A DNA stretch of 14,099 nucleotides from an uncultured bacterium (GCA_900547585.1 URHD01000051.1:1-14099), one strand, 5' to 3'; numbered from the stretch's first letter, positions 1 through 7,069 are shown. Program-made: numbers and translations. Notes: generated from the sequence alone by a model not told the origin.

Positions 1-20
1 AATTAAAAAATTAAAAAATT

Positions 21-49
21 AAAAGGTTCTGTAAAAATCAGAACCTTTT
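21..49. terminator. Bidirectional intrinsic terminator
   Basis: A perfect 11-bp stem (AAAAGGTTCTG at 21-31, CAGAACCTTTT at 39-49) closes a 7-base loop. On the plus strand the stem runs into six T (46-51), so it could end a gene lying left of the window. On the minus strand it is followed by a long T-rich tail (complement of 1-20). It begins directly after the stop codon (50-52) of the broken minus-strand gene at 50-291, so it is most simply that gene's terminator, possibly shared by both sides. Confidence 0.8.
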
Positions 50-291
50 TTAATTAAAATTTAACAAATCTATAAACCCTATCTCCTCAAGGCACGCAGC
101 CTCCCAAAATTTTTTTGCTTTTTCAAGCTTTTAATGTTTTTTTGCTGAAATCTCTCAGCTTTTACAGAAAATTCTGTTAAAAAAATCCAATTCCTAATCT
201 TTTTCTTTTTTCCAAATCCTTTGGTTCAACTCCTTCAGACATTTTTTGAATTATCCCCAATTCTTTTGCCCGACATCAAACCTTGTGCCAT
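50..291 (-). pseudogene. Broken small gene (about 80 codons), unknown function
   Basis: Read as it stands, the minus strand gives only short open pieces: one from the ATG at 291 (begins MAQGLMSGK), one through the ATG at 242 (MSEGVEPKDLEKRKRLGIGF), and one ending FWEAACLEEIGFIDLLNFN at a TAA (50-52). Three single-base changes in homopolymers join them into one 80-codon frame: one A fewer at 264-267, one T more at 179-185 and one A more at 129-132 (bases named as in the minus-strand message). The frame starts just after an AAAGGAG SD (294-300, only 2 bases before the ATG), lies downstream of a promoter (319-347) and stops at a terminator (21-49). That arrangement suggests a real gene. The predicted product is short, charged and mostly helical, with no recognised domain. 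It may be a decayed gene, or an intact gene hit by homopolymer sequencing errors. The reconstruction is inference and could be partly chance. Confidence 0.45.
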
Positions 292-318
292 CACTCCTTT
301 CGTTGGTTCGTTTTAATT

Positions 319-347
319 ATCATAACTTCGTAAAAATTTCACTACAA
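319..347 (-). promoter_or_regulatory. Sigma70-type promoter of the broken small gene
   Basis: On the minus strand TTGTAG (342-347) and TATGAT (319-324) are separated by exactly 17 bases, about 30 bases before the ATG at 291. The match to the -35/-10 pattern is good and the position fits a short untranslated leader. Confidence 0.5.
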
Positions 348-505
348 GAAATTGTTTGTAAAATTAGTTTTACAATTGACCATGCCCGTTCTCTTAGAAT
401 AATTGCAAGAGAATTTACATTCTTAATTAAGTTATATTAATATAAATTCATCAAAAAAAATCCCCACATCTGTCACTCCGGTTTCCCCTGCAAAGGCGGT
501 CAAAA
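348..505. other. Intergenic stretch with two small inverted repeats
   Basis: No convincing gene lies here. The stretch holds a perfect 8-bp inverted repeat (TTGTAAAA 356-363, TTTTACAA 368-375, loop TTAG) and a 7-bp one (TTCTCTT 389-395, AAGAGAA 407-413, 11-base loop). Neither is followed by a clear T-run, so they are not obvious terminators. An eight-base A run at 454-461 would read as U8 on the minus strand just after panE, but I could not draw a good stem in front of it. The sequence TGTCACTCCGG near 473-483 faintly resembles the palindrome at 7003-7023. Confidence 0.4.
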
Positions 506-1429
506 TCAAAGCTTCAAACTTGATTTTTCATCCAGCGCACTGATAATTTCAAACGCAATTTTATTATACGGCGTTGGAATATTGAATTTTTTTCCCAGCT
601 CAACAACTTTCCCCGCAAAAATCTCAACCTCGGTTTTGCGCGCTGCTTCTACATCCTGAAGCATTGACGATTTTGTTTCGGGCAGCATTGAATTTATAAT
701 TTCCAAAGCTTCGTCGAGCATTTTTTCAGAATTTTTTATTCCGGAAACTTCTGCAATTTTTTGTGCTTCTTTCATGAAATTTTTCGCAAGATTCATAGAT
801 TTTTCTGAATTTTGAAAAAGATTGTAAGCCCCGCCAAGTATCGCTGATGCCTGATTTGTGCCAACATTAACAAGAAATTTTTTCCACATTGAATATTCCA
901 TATCTTCTGGAATCGAATAATCAATTTTTGCATCTTCAAAAAGATTTTTTACCGCTAGAACTTTTTTTGAAAGATTAGAATTTTCTTTTTCGCCAAAAAC
1001 GATTTCGCCAACCCCGTCAAAGCTTATCTCAGCGCCTTTTCGTGTGCTCGTGTGCCCGACAAAATACGAAAATAAAAGTTTTTCCCAACCATAAATCGAC
1101 GCAAGATATTCCTCACTCGAAATTCCGTTCAACAAAGAAAGAATTATTGTATTTTCATCAACAAAATTTTTAATGGAATCCGCAGCAGCATCCAGCCCGC
1201 TGTTTTTTACCGCAATAATAACCAAATCCGCATTAAAATTTTTCTCCTCAGGCAAAATAAAAGAAAAATCGCATTCAGTCCCGTTAAATTTTATAGGATT
1301 TTTTTTGTAACGCTCAATTCTTTTTTCATCCGCAAGAATTTTAAGATTTGTACAGCCTTTTAATTTCAAGGCATAAATCGTCCCAATCGCACCCAAACCG
1401 CATATTATAACATTTTTAATTTCAGACAT
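506..1429 (-). CDS. panE: PanE/ApbA-family 2-dehydropantoate 2-reductase
   Basis: Predicted cytoplasmic NADPH-dependent reductase of 307 aa that turns ketopantoate into pantoate on the way to pantothenate and coenzyme A. The N-terminus has the Rossmann loop GLGAIG (residues 11-16). AVKN (73-76) and LNG (100-102) follow at the places usual for the family. The helical C-terminal domain has W182-x-K184 and N188 in the W-x-K-L-x-x-N pattern holding the catalytic lysine. It also has the stretch SMLQDVEAARKTEVE (about 255-269), which matches the conserved substrate-side motif, and length is normal. The ATG at 1429 is preceded by an AGGGGAG SD (1434-1440). It diverges from dnaB. The family includes paralogues acting on other 2-keto acids, so the exact substrate is inferred; no other pantothenate gene is in the window. 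Confidence 0.85.
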   Translation of the reverse strand: MSEIKNVIICGLGAIGTIYALKLKGCTNLKILADEKRIERYKKNPIKFNGTECDFSFILPEEKNFNADLVIIAVKNSGLDAAADSIKNFVDENTIILSLLNGISSEEYLASIYGWEKLLFSYFVGHTSTRKGAEISFDGVGEIVFGEKENSNLSKKVLAVKNLFEDAKIDYSIPEDMEYSMWKKFLVNVGTNQASAILGGAYNLFQNSEKSMNLAKNFMKEAQKIAEVSGIKNSEKMLDEALEIINSMLPETKSSMLQDVEAARKTEVEIFAGKVVELGKKFNIPTPYNKIAFEIISALDEKSSLKL

Positions 1430-1448
1430 TTTTCTCCCCTTTTGTAAA

Positions 1449-1454
1449 ATTATA
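1449..1454 (-). promoter_or_regulatory. -10 element for panE
   Basis: The minus strand reads a perfect TATAAT at 1449-1454, about 20 bases before the panE start codon and just ahead of its SD. No good -35 hexamer sits at 16-18 bases upstream. If this is used, the leader is only about a dozen bases. Confidence 0.45.
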
Positions 1455-1498
1455 CATCATACAGCTCAATGCATGGTTTTTTTGAAAAATTTTTAGAA

Positions 1499-1504
1499 TA
1501 TAAT
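1499..1504 (+). promoter_or_regulatory. -10 element for dnaB
   Basis: A perfect TATAAT lies 30 bases before the TTG proposed as the dnaB start. The region where a -35 should be (1476-1482) is only a T-run. It falls inside the longest possible dnaB reading frame (ATG at 1469), which argues that the frame upstream of 1535 is not translated. Confidence 0.5.
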
Positions 1505-1518
1505 CATGTTAACATTTC

Positions 1519-1526
1519 AAGGAAGG
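1519..1526 (+). promoter_or_regulatory. Ribosome binding site fixing the dnaB start
   Basis: AAGGAAGG lies 8 bases before a TTG at 1535 that is in frame with dnaB. The upstream ATG at 1469 has no comparable SD. Confidence 0.65.
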
Positions 1527-1534
1527 TTAAAAAG

Positions 1535-2899
1535 TTGGCAAACAGTTTGGTAAAAAGTTCGGAAGGAAAGCTTCAAAAACTCCCGCCGCAGAATCTTGAC
1601 GCGGAAGAGGCAATTCTCGGCGCAATTTTAACAAATCCGGTCTGCCTGAACAAAGTCGTTGACCTGATTAAGCCGGAAAGTTTTTATAAACCCGCAAACA
1701 AATTTATATTTGATTCTATTCTCTATCTTTTTTCAAAAAATCAGGCAATCGACATCGTAACCGTTTCAGAACGCCTGAGCGAAACAGACAAACTCGAAAA
1801 AGTCGGCGGACGCGCATATATTAACGACCTTGCGCTGAACGTAATCACAACTGCAAACGTTGAATATTACGCAAAAATCGTTCAGGAAAAAGCAATAAAA
1901 AGAGAACTCATAAACGCCGGTTCGGAAATTGTCGAAATGGCTTATGACAACAATTCAACAGAAAAAACTCTCGATACCGCAGAAAAGCTGATTTTTAATA
2001 TCTCCCAGCAAAAAACAACCACAGATATGGTTGCCGTTAAAGATTTGGTCTTAACAAGCTACGAACAAATCGAATATCGCTACAACCACCGCGATGAGCT
2101 TATCGGAGTGCCCACGGATTTTTATGATTTGGACATGATGACCTCGGGACTACAAAAATCCGACCTCATAATCCTTGCAGCCCGCCCGTCAATGGGTAAA
2201 ACGGCGTTTGCATTGAATATTGCACAAAACGTCGCAATTAAAGCAAAAAAAGCCGTCGCAATCTTCTCACTTGAGATGCCAAAAGAGCAGCTCGTAACCC
2301 GTATGCTGTGCTCCGTTGCCGAAGTCGATACACAGCGCCTTAAAACAGGCATGATGCAGGCAAAAGACTGGGAAAAACTCACAACAACAATGAACATCTT
2401 CGCAGATGCACCGATTTATATCGACGACAACGCCGGCGCAACAGTGATGGACATCCGCGCAAAATGTCGCCGCCTTGCAATGGAAGAAAAAGAAATCGGG
2501 CTCGTCGTAATCGATTATTTGCAGCTTATGGAGGGTTCCGGCAGCTCTGACGACCGAAATCAGCAGGTTTCTGCGATTTCAAGGGGCTTAAAAGCGCTCG
2601 CAAGGGAACTCGGCGTGCCAGTAATCGCACTTTCGCAGCTTTCACGTGCGGTAGAATCAAGGCAGGATAAAAAACCCATGCTCTCCGACTTACGTGAATC
2701 CGGCGCAATCGAGCAGGACGCAGATATCGTAATGTTCATCTACCGTGACGAATATTACAACAAAGAAGACTCAGAAAACAAAGGAAAAGCCGAGTTAATC
2801 ATCGCAAAACACAGAAACGGCCCCGTCGGAACCGTAGAACTTCTGTTCCAGGCAAATATCACAAAATTCAAAAACATAACAAAAACCAACGTATTCTAA
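1535..2899 (+). CDS. dnaB: Replicative DNA helicase DnaB
   Basis: Hexameric ATP-driven helicase that unwinds DNA at the replication fork. The primase-binding N-terminal domain begins with PPQNLDAEEAILGAIL, and a linker leads to the RecA-like core. Walker A is ARPSMGKT (residues 216-223 from the TTG start), the catalytic Glu lies in SLEMP (about 246-249), and Walker B is LVVIDY (323-328). The stretch SQLSRAVESR and the late KHRNGPVG (425-432) match the family's conserved C-terminal motifs. There is no intein or obvious truncation. The start is placed at TTG 1535 (454 aa) because AAGGAAGG precedes it and a TATAAT lies upstream at 1499. The alternative ATG at 1469 would add 22 residues not typical of DnaB N-termini. 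Identity is very secure; the start codon is inferred. Confidence 0.95.
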   Translation: MANSLVKSSEGKLQKLPPQNLDAEEAILGAILTNPVCLNKVVDLIKPESFYKPANKFIFDSILYLFSKNQAIDIVTVSERLSETDKLEKVGGRAYINDLALNVITTANVEYYAKIVQEKAIKRELINAGSEIVEMAYDNNSTEKTLDTAEKLIFNISQQKTTTDMVAVKDLVLTSYEQIEYRYNHRDELIGVPTDFYDLDMMTSGLQKSDLIILAARPSMGKTAFALNIAQNVAIKAKKAVAIFSLEMPKEQLVTRMLCSVAEVDTQRLKTGMMQAKDWEKLTTTMNIFADAPIYIDDNAGATVMDIRAKCRRLAMEEKEIGLVVIDYLQLMEGSGSSDDRNQQVSAISRGLKALARELGVPVIALSQLSRAVESRQDKKPMLSDLRESGAIEQDADIVMFIYRDEYYNKEDSENKGKAELIIAKHRNGPVGTVELLFQANITKFKNITKTNVF

Positions 2900-2913
2900 C
2901 TGAAAAAACCTCC

Positions 2914-2951
2914 TCTCCGGTGGGGAAAAGTACCAGCAGGGTGGGCGGAGA
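2914..2951. repeat. GC-rich intergenic inverted repeat after dnaB
   Basis: TCTCCG (2914-2919) pairs with CGGAGA (2946-2951) around a 26-base purine-rich loop. The whole 2905-2985 stretch is much richer in G and C than the intergenic DNA around it. There is no T-run, so a classical terminator is unlikely. It may be a decayed dispersed repeat. No second copy was found in the window. Confidence 0.3.
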
Positions 2952-3041
2952 CCGGCTTCTTTGAAAGTTCCAGGCATTTCCCGGTATGCAAATCTTTCAC
3001 CCCTCTTATTTTTATGTTTTAATAAAACTAATAAAAACAAA

Positions 3042-3047
3042 AGAGGA
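3042..3047 (+). promoter_or_regulatory. Ribosome binding site fixing the hom start
   Basis: AGAGGA sits 4 bases before the ATG at 3052. The reading frame stays open back to an ATG at 2986, but that one has no SD, and the 22 extra residues precede what is clearly the Rossmann N-terminus. Confidence 0.7.
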
Positions 3048-3051
3048 TAAA

Positions 3052-4323
3052 ATGAGCAAAATTAATGTTGGTTTAATCGGTCTTGGAACCGTTGGCGGCG
3101 GGGTTTTAAAGGTTTTAAAAGACAACCCCGACATCTGCATAAAAAAAATCGCAGTGCGCGATGTTAACAAAAAAAGAGATATTGACGGGCTTGATACTTC
3201 AATTTTGACAAACGACCCGTTCAGCATTGTACAGGACAGCGATATAGATGTCGTCGTCGAAGTCATGGGCGGCGTAAATCCCGCACTCGACCTGCTCGAA
3301 TCCGCGGTCAGAAACGGGAAACACGTCGTAACAGCAAACAAAGAGCTCCTCGCAAAACATGGCGAAGAACTTTTTAAACTTGCAAACGATAAAAACGTTG
3401 TAATCCTTTACGAAGCAGCAATCGCAGGCGGAATTCCGATTATTATGCCGATAAAAACAACCCTTGCCGGCAACAAAATTAAAAAAATCGCCGCAATCTT
3501 AAACGGCACAACAAACTATATCCTCACAAAAATGGAAGAATCAGACGTTTCTTACGAAGAAGTCCTAAAAGAAGCCCAAAAACTTGGCTACGCAGAAGCT
3601 GACCCCACGGGCGACGTTGAGGGATTTGATTCAGCTTACAAAATCACAACTTTAGCAACAATCGCCCTTAAACAGCGTGCAGACATCAACAAAGTCTATC
3701 GCGAGGGAATCACAAAAATCAGCGCAGACGATATGAAATTTGCAAAAGAACTCGGCTACAAAATCAAACTCATTGCGCTCGCAGAATTGAACGACAAAAA
3801 CGAAACAGACGTACGCGTTCATCCCATGCTCGTTCCTGAAACAAATATCCTTTCAACAATCAACGGAGTAACAAACGCAGTGCTAGTTGAGGGATTTCCG
3901 GTCGGAAAAGTTGTCTTTGCCGGCCCGGGTGCGGGCGAAATGCCCACAGCAAGCTCGGTTGTAGGCGATATTCTTGCGATTCAAAGAAGCATTGACGCAG
4001 CAGAACCGCTGCCAATGATGCGTTGCACCCACAAAGTCAACGCAAACCAGCTCAACATTGCTGACACGGTCAACAAATACTATATTTCCCTGACAGCCGT
4101 AAACAGCCCCGGCGTAATCGGCACAATCGGTGAAATTTGCGGAAAACACAAAATTAATCTGTCCAGCGTCCTGCAAAAAGGCGCAAATAACAAAGAAAAC
4201 ACCGCGCAAATCGTTGTTATCACAGAATCCAGCAAAGAATCAAACATCCAGGACGCAATCTCCGAGCTGAATAGCAGCGATTCAATCGTCAAAGTAAATA
4301 ATTTAATAAGAGTAATGGAATAG
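3052..4323 (+). CDS. hom: Homoserine dehydrogenase
   Basis: Cytoplasmic NAD(P)-dependent enzyme of 423 aa that reduces aspartate semialdehyde to homoserine, the branch point to threonine and methionine. The nucleotide-binding loop GLGTVGGG is at residues 10-17, and TANKELLA is at 94-101. NGTTNYIL (151-158) and the signature EADPTGDVEGFDSAYK (182-197) follow; D193 and K197 fit the catalytic Asp/Lys pair of the family. The C-terminus (about 345-423) is an ACT domain beginning around NSPGVIGTIGEI, the usual site of threonine feedback control. It is the monofunctional form without a fused aspartokinase. The stop lies 9 bases before thrC, so the two are one transcription unit. No strong promoter was found in front of it. 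Confidence 0.96.
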   Translation: MSKINVGLIGLGTVGGGVLKVLKDNPDICIKKIAVRDVNKKRDIDGLDTSILTNDPFSIVQDSDIDVVVEVMGGVNPALDLLESAVRNGKHVVTANKELLAKHGEELFKLANDKNVVILYEAAIAGGIPIIMPIKTTLAGNKIKKIAAILNGTTNYILTKMEESDVSYEEVLKEAQKLGYAEADPTGDVEGFDSAYKITTLATIALKQRADINKVYREGITKISADDMKFAKELGYKIKLIALAELNDKNETDVRVHPMLVPETNILSTINGVTNAVLVEGFPVGKVVFAGPGAGEMPTASSVVGDILAIQRSIDAAEPLPMMRCTHKVNANQLNIADTVNKYYISLTAVNSPGVIGTIGEICGKHKINLSSVLQKGANNKENTAQIVVITESSKESNIQDAISELNSSDSIVKVNNLIRVME

Positions 4324-4332
4324 GACATTAAA

Positions 4333-5400
4333 ATGGGAAAAAATCACTATCAAGGCTTAATTAACAAATATAGACAGTATCTTCCGGTTTCTGATACAAC
4401 GGAAATTGTCACACTTAACGAGGGAAACACCCCTTTGATTAAAGCAGACAACCTCGCTAAAAAAATCGGCATTGATGGTGAATTATACATAAAATTCGAG
4501 GGCGCAAACCCCACAGGCAGCTTCAAAGACCGCGGAATGACAATGGCTGTAACAAAGGCCAAAGAATCCGGCTCAAAAGCCATTATCTGTGCTTCAACAG
4601 GCAACACAAGCGCAGCAGCAGCAGCTTACGGTGCAAAAGCCGGGTTAAAAACCTATGTTTTGATTCCTGACGGCTACATCGCACTAGGAAAACTTTCGCA
4701 GGCAATGATGTATGGCGCACAAATCATCGCAATCAAAGGAAACTTCGATGAAGCGCTCGAAAGAGTAATTGAAATTTCCGAAAAATACCCCATTACCCTT
4801 GTAAATTCAGTAAATCCATACAGAATTGAAGGTCAAAAAACCGGCGCATTTGAGATTTGTGAAGCACTCGGCGACGCACCCGATTACCATTTCATTCCTG
4901 TTGGCAATGCAGGCAACATTACGGCTTATTTTAAGGGCTATGAAGAATTTCTAGCACTCGGAAAAACCACTCACCTCCCGAAAATGATGGGATTTGAAGC
5001 AGAGGGCGCAGCAGCAATCGTCAAAGGCGAAAGAATCATGAAACCCGAAACAATCGCCACCGCAATCAGAATCGGCAACCCCGCAAGCTGGAAACAAGCA
5101 GAAAACGCCCGTGACAAATCAGGCGGAATAATAAACTTCGTATCAGACCCCGAAATCATCGAAGCCTACAAAATGCTCGCCTCCTGCGAGGGAATCCTTG
5201 CTGAACCCGCAAGCGCAGCTTCAGTCGCAGGCGTAATCAAAGCTAAAAAAATGGGATTAGTCGAAAACGGCAAAAAAATCGTCTGCATTTTAACAGGAAA
5301 CGGTCTGAAAGACCCGGATTCCGCAATAAAATACTCCGGCTGCGAAGTCAAAAAGACCTCCTCAGAGCTGGATGATATTTTGAAAGTCATGGAATTTTAA
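4333..5400 (+). CDS. thrC: Threonine synthase
   Basis: PLP enzyme of 355 aa that converts O-phosphohomoserine to threonine, the last step of the pathway. The PLP-binding lysine is K65 in GSFKDRG. NEGNTPL (29-35) marks the N-terminal domain. CASTGNTSAAAAAYGAKAG (from about residue 84) is the cofactor ring-binding stretch, PVGNAGN the phosphate-binding loop, and ILTGNGLKDP closes the C-terminal part. Length fits the short bacterial/archaeal type rather than the long E. coli type. The ATG follows TAGGA in the hom-thrC gap. Homoserine kinase (thrB), which makes its substrate, is not next to it and would have to be elsewhere. Confidence 0.96.
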   Translation: MGKNHYQGLINKYRQYLPVSDTTEIVTLNEGNTPLIKADNLAKKIGIDGELYIKFEGANPTGSFKDRGMTMAVTKAKESGSKAIICASTGNTSAAAAAYGAKAGLKTYVLIPDGYIALGKLSQAMMYGAQIIAIKGNFDEALERVIEISEKYPITLVNSVNPYRIEGQKTGAFEICEALGDAPDYHFIPVGNAGNITAYFKGYEEFLALGKTTHLPKMMGFEAEGAAAIVKGERIMKPETIATAIRIGNPASWKQAENARDKSGGIINFVSDPEIIEAYKMLASCEGILAEPASAASVAGVIKAKKMGLVENGKKIVCILTGNGLKDPDSAIKYSGCEVKKTSSELDDILKVMEF

Positions 5401-5416
5401 GACTAAATAAATATTT

Positions 5417-5659
5417 TTAAATGTTAAAATGAATATCAGGATTCATAAGCTTAGCGAACAGTTTTTCACTATCGTTAATTTTGCTTGCATCTGCTTCACG
5501 CATAAATGTATCAACCATGAACCCTCGAATATCCAGATCAGGTAACTTTGCCTTTTCAAGCTCAATGTTTTCCCGCAAAGCCATATTAAGAACTCTTTTT
5601 AAATTATCTTTGTTAGGCTCAAATCTTTGTCCGCGGTATTTTAACGAGGTTAAATTCAT
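5417..5659 (-). CDS. Small hypothetical protein, 80 aa
   Basis: Unrecognised. The product is 80 residues, highly charged, without cysteines, signal peptide or membrane segment. The middle (about residues 17-40) looks like one long amphipathic helix rich in Asn, Leu, Glu and Lys. Support for a real gene is a good SD (GGAG, complement of about 5668-5671) 8 bases before the ATG, and a fit into the gap between thrC (convergent, 16 bases away) and the acyltransferase on the same strand. A 75-base AT-rich gap separates it from that neighbour, so it may have its own promoter, but none is convincing. An antisense frame at 5481-5663 looks like its shadow. No function is suggested. Confidence 0.6.
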   Translation of the reverse strand: MNLTSLKYRGQRFEPNKDNLKRVLNMALRENIELEKAKLPDLDIRGFMVDTFMREADASKINDSEKLFAKLMNPDIHFNI

Positions 5660-5734
5660 ATGAGAATCTCCAAATTACATATCAACAAAAATTTAAAAAC
5701 ATCAAAAAATATAAATTTGCTATATAAATAATGT

Positions 5735-6391
5735 TTATTTTTTTATAAGCTCTTTATAATTTTCCTTTGCATAAGCATAGAGGTCATTCAGAGCCGTTTC
5801 CACGCGTTTTCTATAGACTTCGGTTTCTTCTTTTGTTAAATCATTGGGCACATAAATCGGCTCACCATAAACAGCAATAATTTTCGGCCCTAAAAACGGG
5901 AAATTGAACTCATCCCATGTGTTGAATTTCAAAAGCCAGGGCGACGGAGAATACCATGTCATTGGAACAATCGGCACCTGCGAAATTTTCGCAATATTTA
6001 TTACACCCTCTTTTACAACGCCCTTTGGACCTCTCGGCCCGTCAATTGTAATCGCAGCACTTTCACCCTGCTCAAGTTTTTCAAGCAATTCAAGGGTTGC
6101 GCCCGTTCCCCCGCGGTTTGTAGAACCTCTGACCGTCTTAATTCCCATATATTCCGTCGCAGCAGCAATAATATCGCCGTCATTTGAGCGGCTAATCATA
6201 ACATTCAAATTCCCTCTGTCCTCGTTTGCGTATAACATGCACTGATGAGCGTGCCACAGAGCAAAAATTGCGGGTTTTTCCTTAGGGTAATTTATGTTTT
6301 TAACATTATAAAAATAGCTTTCAAATTTGTAGAAATGCTTTGTTAAAAACGACAAAATAGCCACAGTGTGTTTTTTATCTATTTTAAACAT
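5735..6391 (-). CDS. DUF374-type lysophospholipid acyltransferase-like protein
   Basis: 218-aa protein with the hallmarks of the DUF374 branch of the lysophospholipid acyltransferase superfamily. WHAHQ (46-50) supplies the active-site His region. SRSNDGD (67-73), RGSTNRGG (88-95) and DGPRGPKG (117-124) follow in the usual order and spacing. Members are thought to move fatty acyl chains onto lipid or lipid A-type acceptors at the inner face of the membrane; the acceptor here cannot be inferred. There is no clear signal peptide, and the N-terminus is weakly hydrophobic. The ATG at 6391 has only a poor SD (CAGG immediately upstream), and an AT-rich TAATAT lies 7 bases before it, so the message may be nearly leaderless. 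It diverges from rplS. Confidence 0.8.
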   Translation of the reverse strand: MFKIDKKHTVAILSFLTKHFYKFESYFYNVKNINYPKEKPAIFALWHAHQCMLYANEDRGNLNVMISRSNDGDIIAAATEYMGIKTVRGSTNRGGTGATLELLEKLEQGESAAITIDGPRGPKGVVKEGVINIAKISQVPIVPMTWYSPSPWLLKFNTWDEFNFPFLGPKIIAVYGEPIYVPNDLTKEETEVYRKRVETALNDLYAYAKENYKELIKK

Positions 6392-6460
6392 ACCTGTATA
6401 TTATCACAAACCCGATGAACTACAAAATTTAATATATGTTTATAAAACCGCTCGAAACAC

Positions 6461-6489
6461 TTGATAATAAAATATGTTTCACATAAAAT
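6461..6489 (+). promoter_or_regulatory. Sigma70 promoter of rplS
   Basis: TTGATA (6461-6466) and TAAAAT (6484-6489) with a 17-base spacer, each one mismatch from consensus. The position leaves a leader of about 30 bases containing an AAGGAA SD (6515-6520), 8 bases before the rplS ATG. This is the clearest promoter in the window, as expected for a ribosomal protein gene. Confidence 0.8.
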
Positions 6490-6528
6490 CAAAACATATC
6501 GACTAAAATATGAAAAGGAATAAGAAAA

Positions 6529-6882
6529 ATGAACCCGATAGTAAAAGATTTGGAAAAACAATATCTTGATAAAGAACTTCCTGAACTCAACCCCGGCGAT
6601 ACTGTTAAAGTTTTCGTAAGAATCGTCGAAGGCAACAAAGAAAGAACTCAGGCTTTTGAAGGTATTATCATCAAAAAACGCGGAAGCGGCGTTGGCAAAA
6701 CAATTACAGTTAGAAAAACTTTCCAGGGCGTAGGCGTAGAAAGAGTTTTCCCCGTTTACTCACCCCGTATCGAAAAAATCAGCGTATTAAGACGCGGTGA
6801 TGTAAGACGCGCAAAACTTTACTACCTCAGAGAGCTCTCCGGAAAAGCTACACGTATTAAAGAAAAAATCGAAAAAAGATAA
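6529..6882 (+). CDS. rplS: Ribosomal protein bL19
   Basis: 117-aa large-subunit protein found at the interface between the two ribosomal subunits. Nearly every family landmark is present: PGDTVKVFVRIVEGNKERTQ near residues 22-41, FEGIIIKKRGSG after it, the basic VRKTFQGVGVERVFP segment, SPRIEKI, and the closing RRAKLYYLRELSGKATRIKE. Length is normal. It has a strong promoter and its own terminator at 6930-6953, so it appears monocistronic. In many bacteria trmD and rimM lie just upstream; here an acyltransferase gene diverges from it instead. Confidence 0.98.
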   Translation: MNPIVKDLEKQYLDKELPELNPGDTVKVFVRIVEGNKERTQAFEGIIIKKRGSGVGKTITVRKTFQGVGVERVFPVYSPRIEKISVLRRGDVRRAKLYYLRELSGKATRIKEKIEKR

Positions 6883-6888
6883 GCCTTT

Positions 6889-6903
6889 CCGGCGGCAAGC
6901 CGG
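6889..6903. repeat. Short GC-rich hairpin after rplS
   Basis: CCGGC (6889-6893) and GCCGG (6899-6903) pair around GGCAA, starting 6 bases after the rplS stop. There is no T-run, so it is not a terminator by itself. It could stabilise the 3' end or be part of a repeat. Confidence 0.4.
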
Positions 6904-6929
6904 TCTGGATATTAAAATTTATAAACAAG

Positions 6930-6953
6930 AAGCGGCGCTATTGCCGCTTTTTT
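6930..6953 (+). terminator. Intrinsic terminator of rplS
   Basis: AAGCGGC (6930-6936) and GCCGCTT (6943-6949) form a GC-rich stem with a 6-base loop followed by six T (6948-6953). The stem can extend outwards (ACAAG against TTTTGT) with slight irregularity. It lies 48 bases after the rplS stop codon. Confidence 0.85.
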
Positions 6954-7002
6954 GTTAAAATACAGTAATCATAATCATTCAAAAATAGAACTATCGTGTA
7001 TC

Positions 7003-7023
7003 ATTCCGGACTTGCTCCGGAAT
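7003..7023. repeat. Palindromic repeat unit (ATTCCGGA type)
   Basis: ATTCCGGA (7003-7010) and TCCGGAAT (7016-7023) form a perfect 8-bp inverted repeat with a CTTGC loop, in the untranslated leader of rbgA. The wording (CATTCCGGACTTG...CCGGAATCC) is like a short palindrome widely dispersed in several bacterial groups. Translated, it gives the spurious peptide IPDLLRNP in a small open frame (6952-7158) that I do not consider a gene. Confidence 0.65.
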
Positions 7024-7069
7024 CCACTGCCAGACAGGTCAACCCGCAAACAACAACAAAGGAGCCCAT

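Noticed and set aside
246..440. 64-codon plus-strand open frame starting with TTG
   Set aside because: No SD, low-complexity composition, and it runs antisense through the promoter and 5' end of the minus-strand small gene.
2986..3051. N-terminal extension of hom from ATG 2986
   Set aside because: No SD at 2986, whereas AGAGGA precedes ATG 3052 and the Rossmann motif sits at the usual distance from that start.
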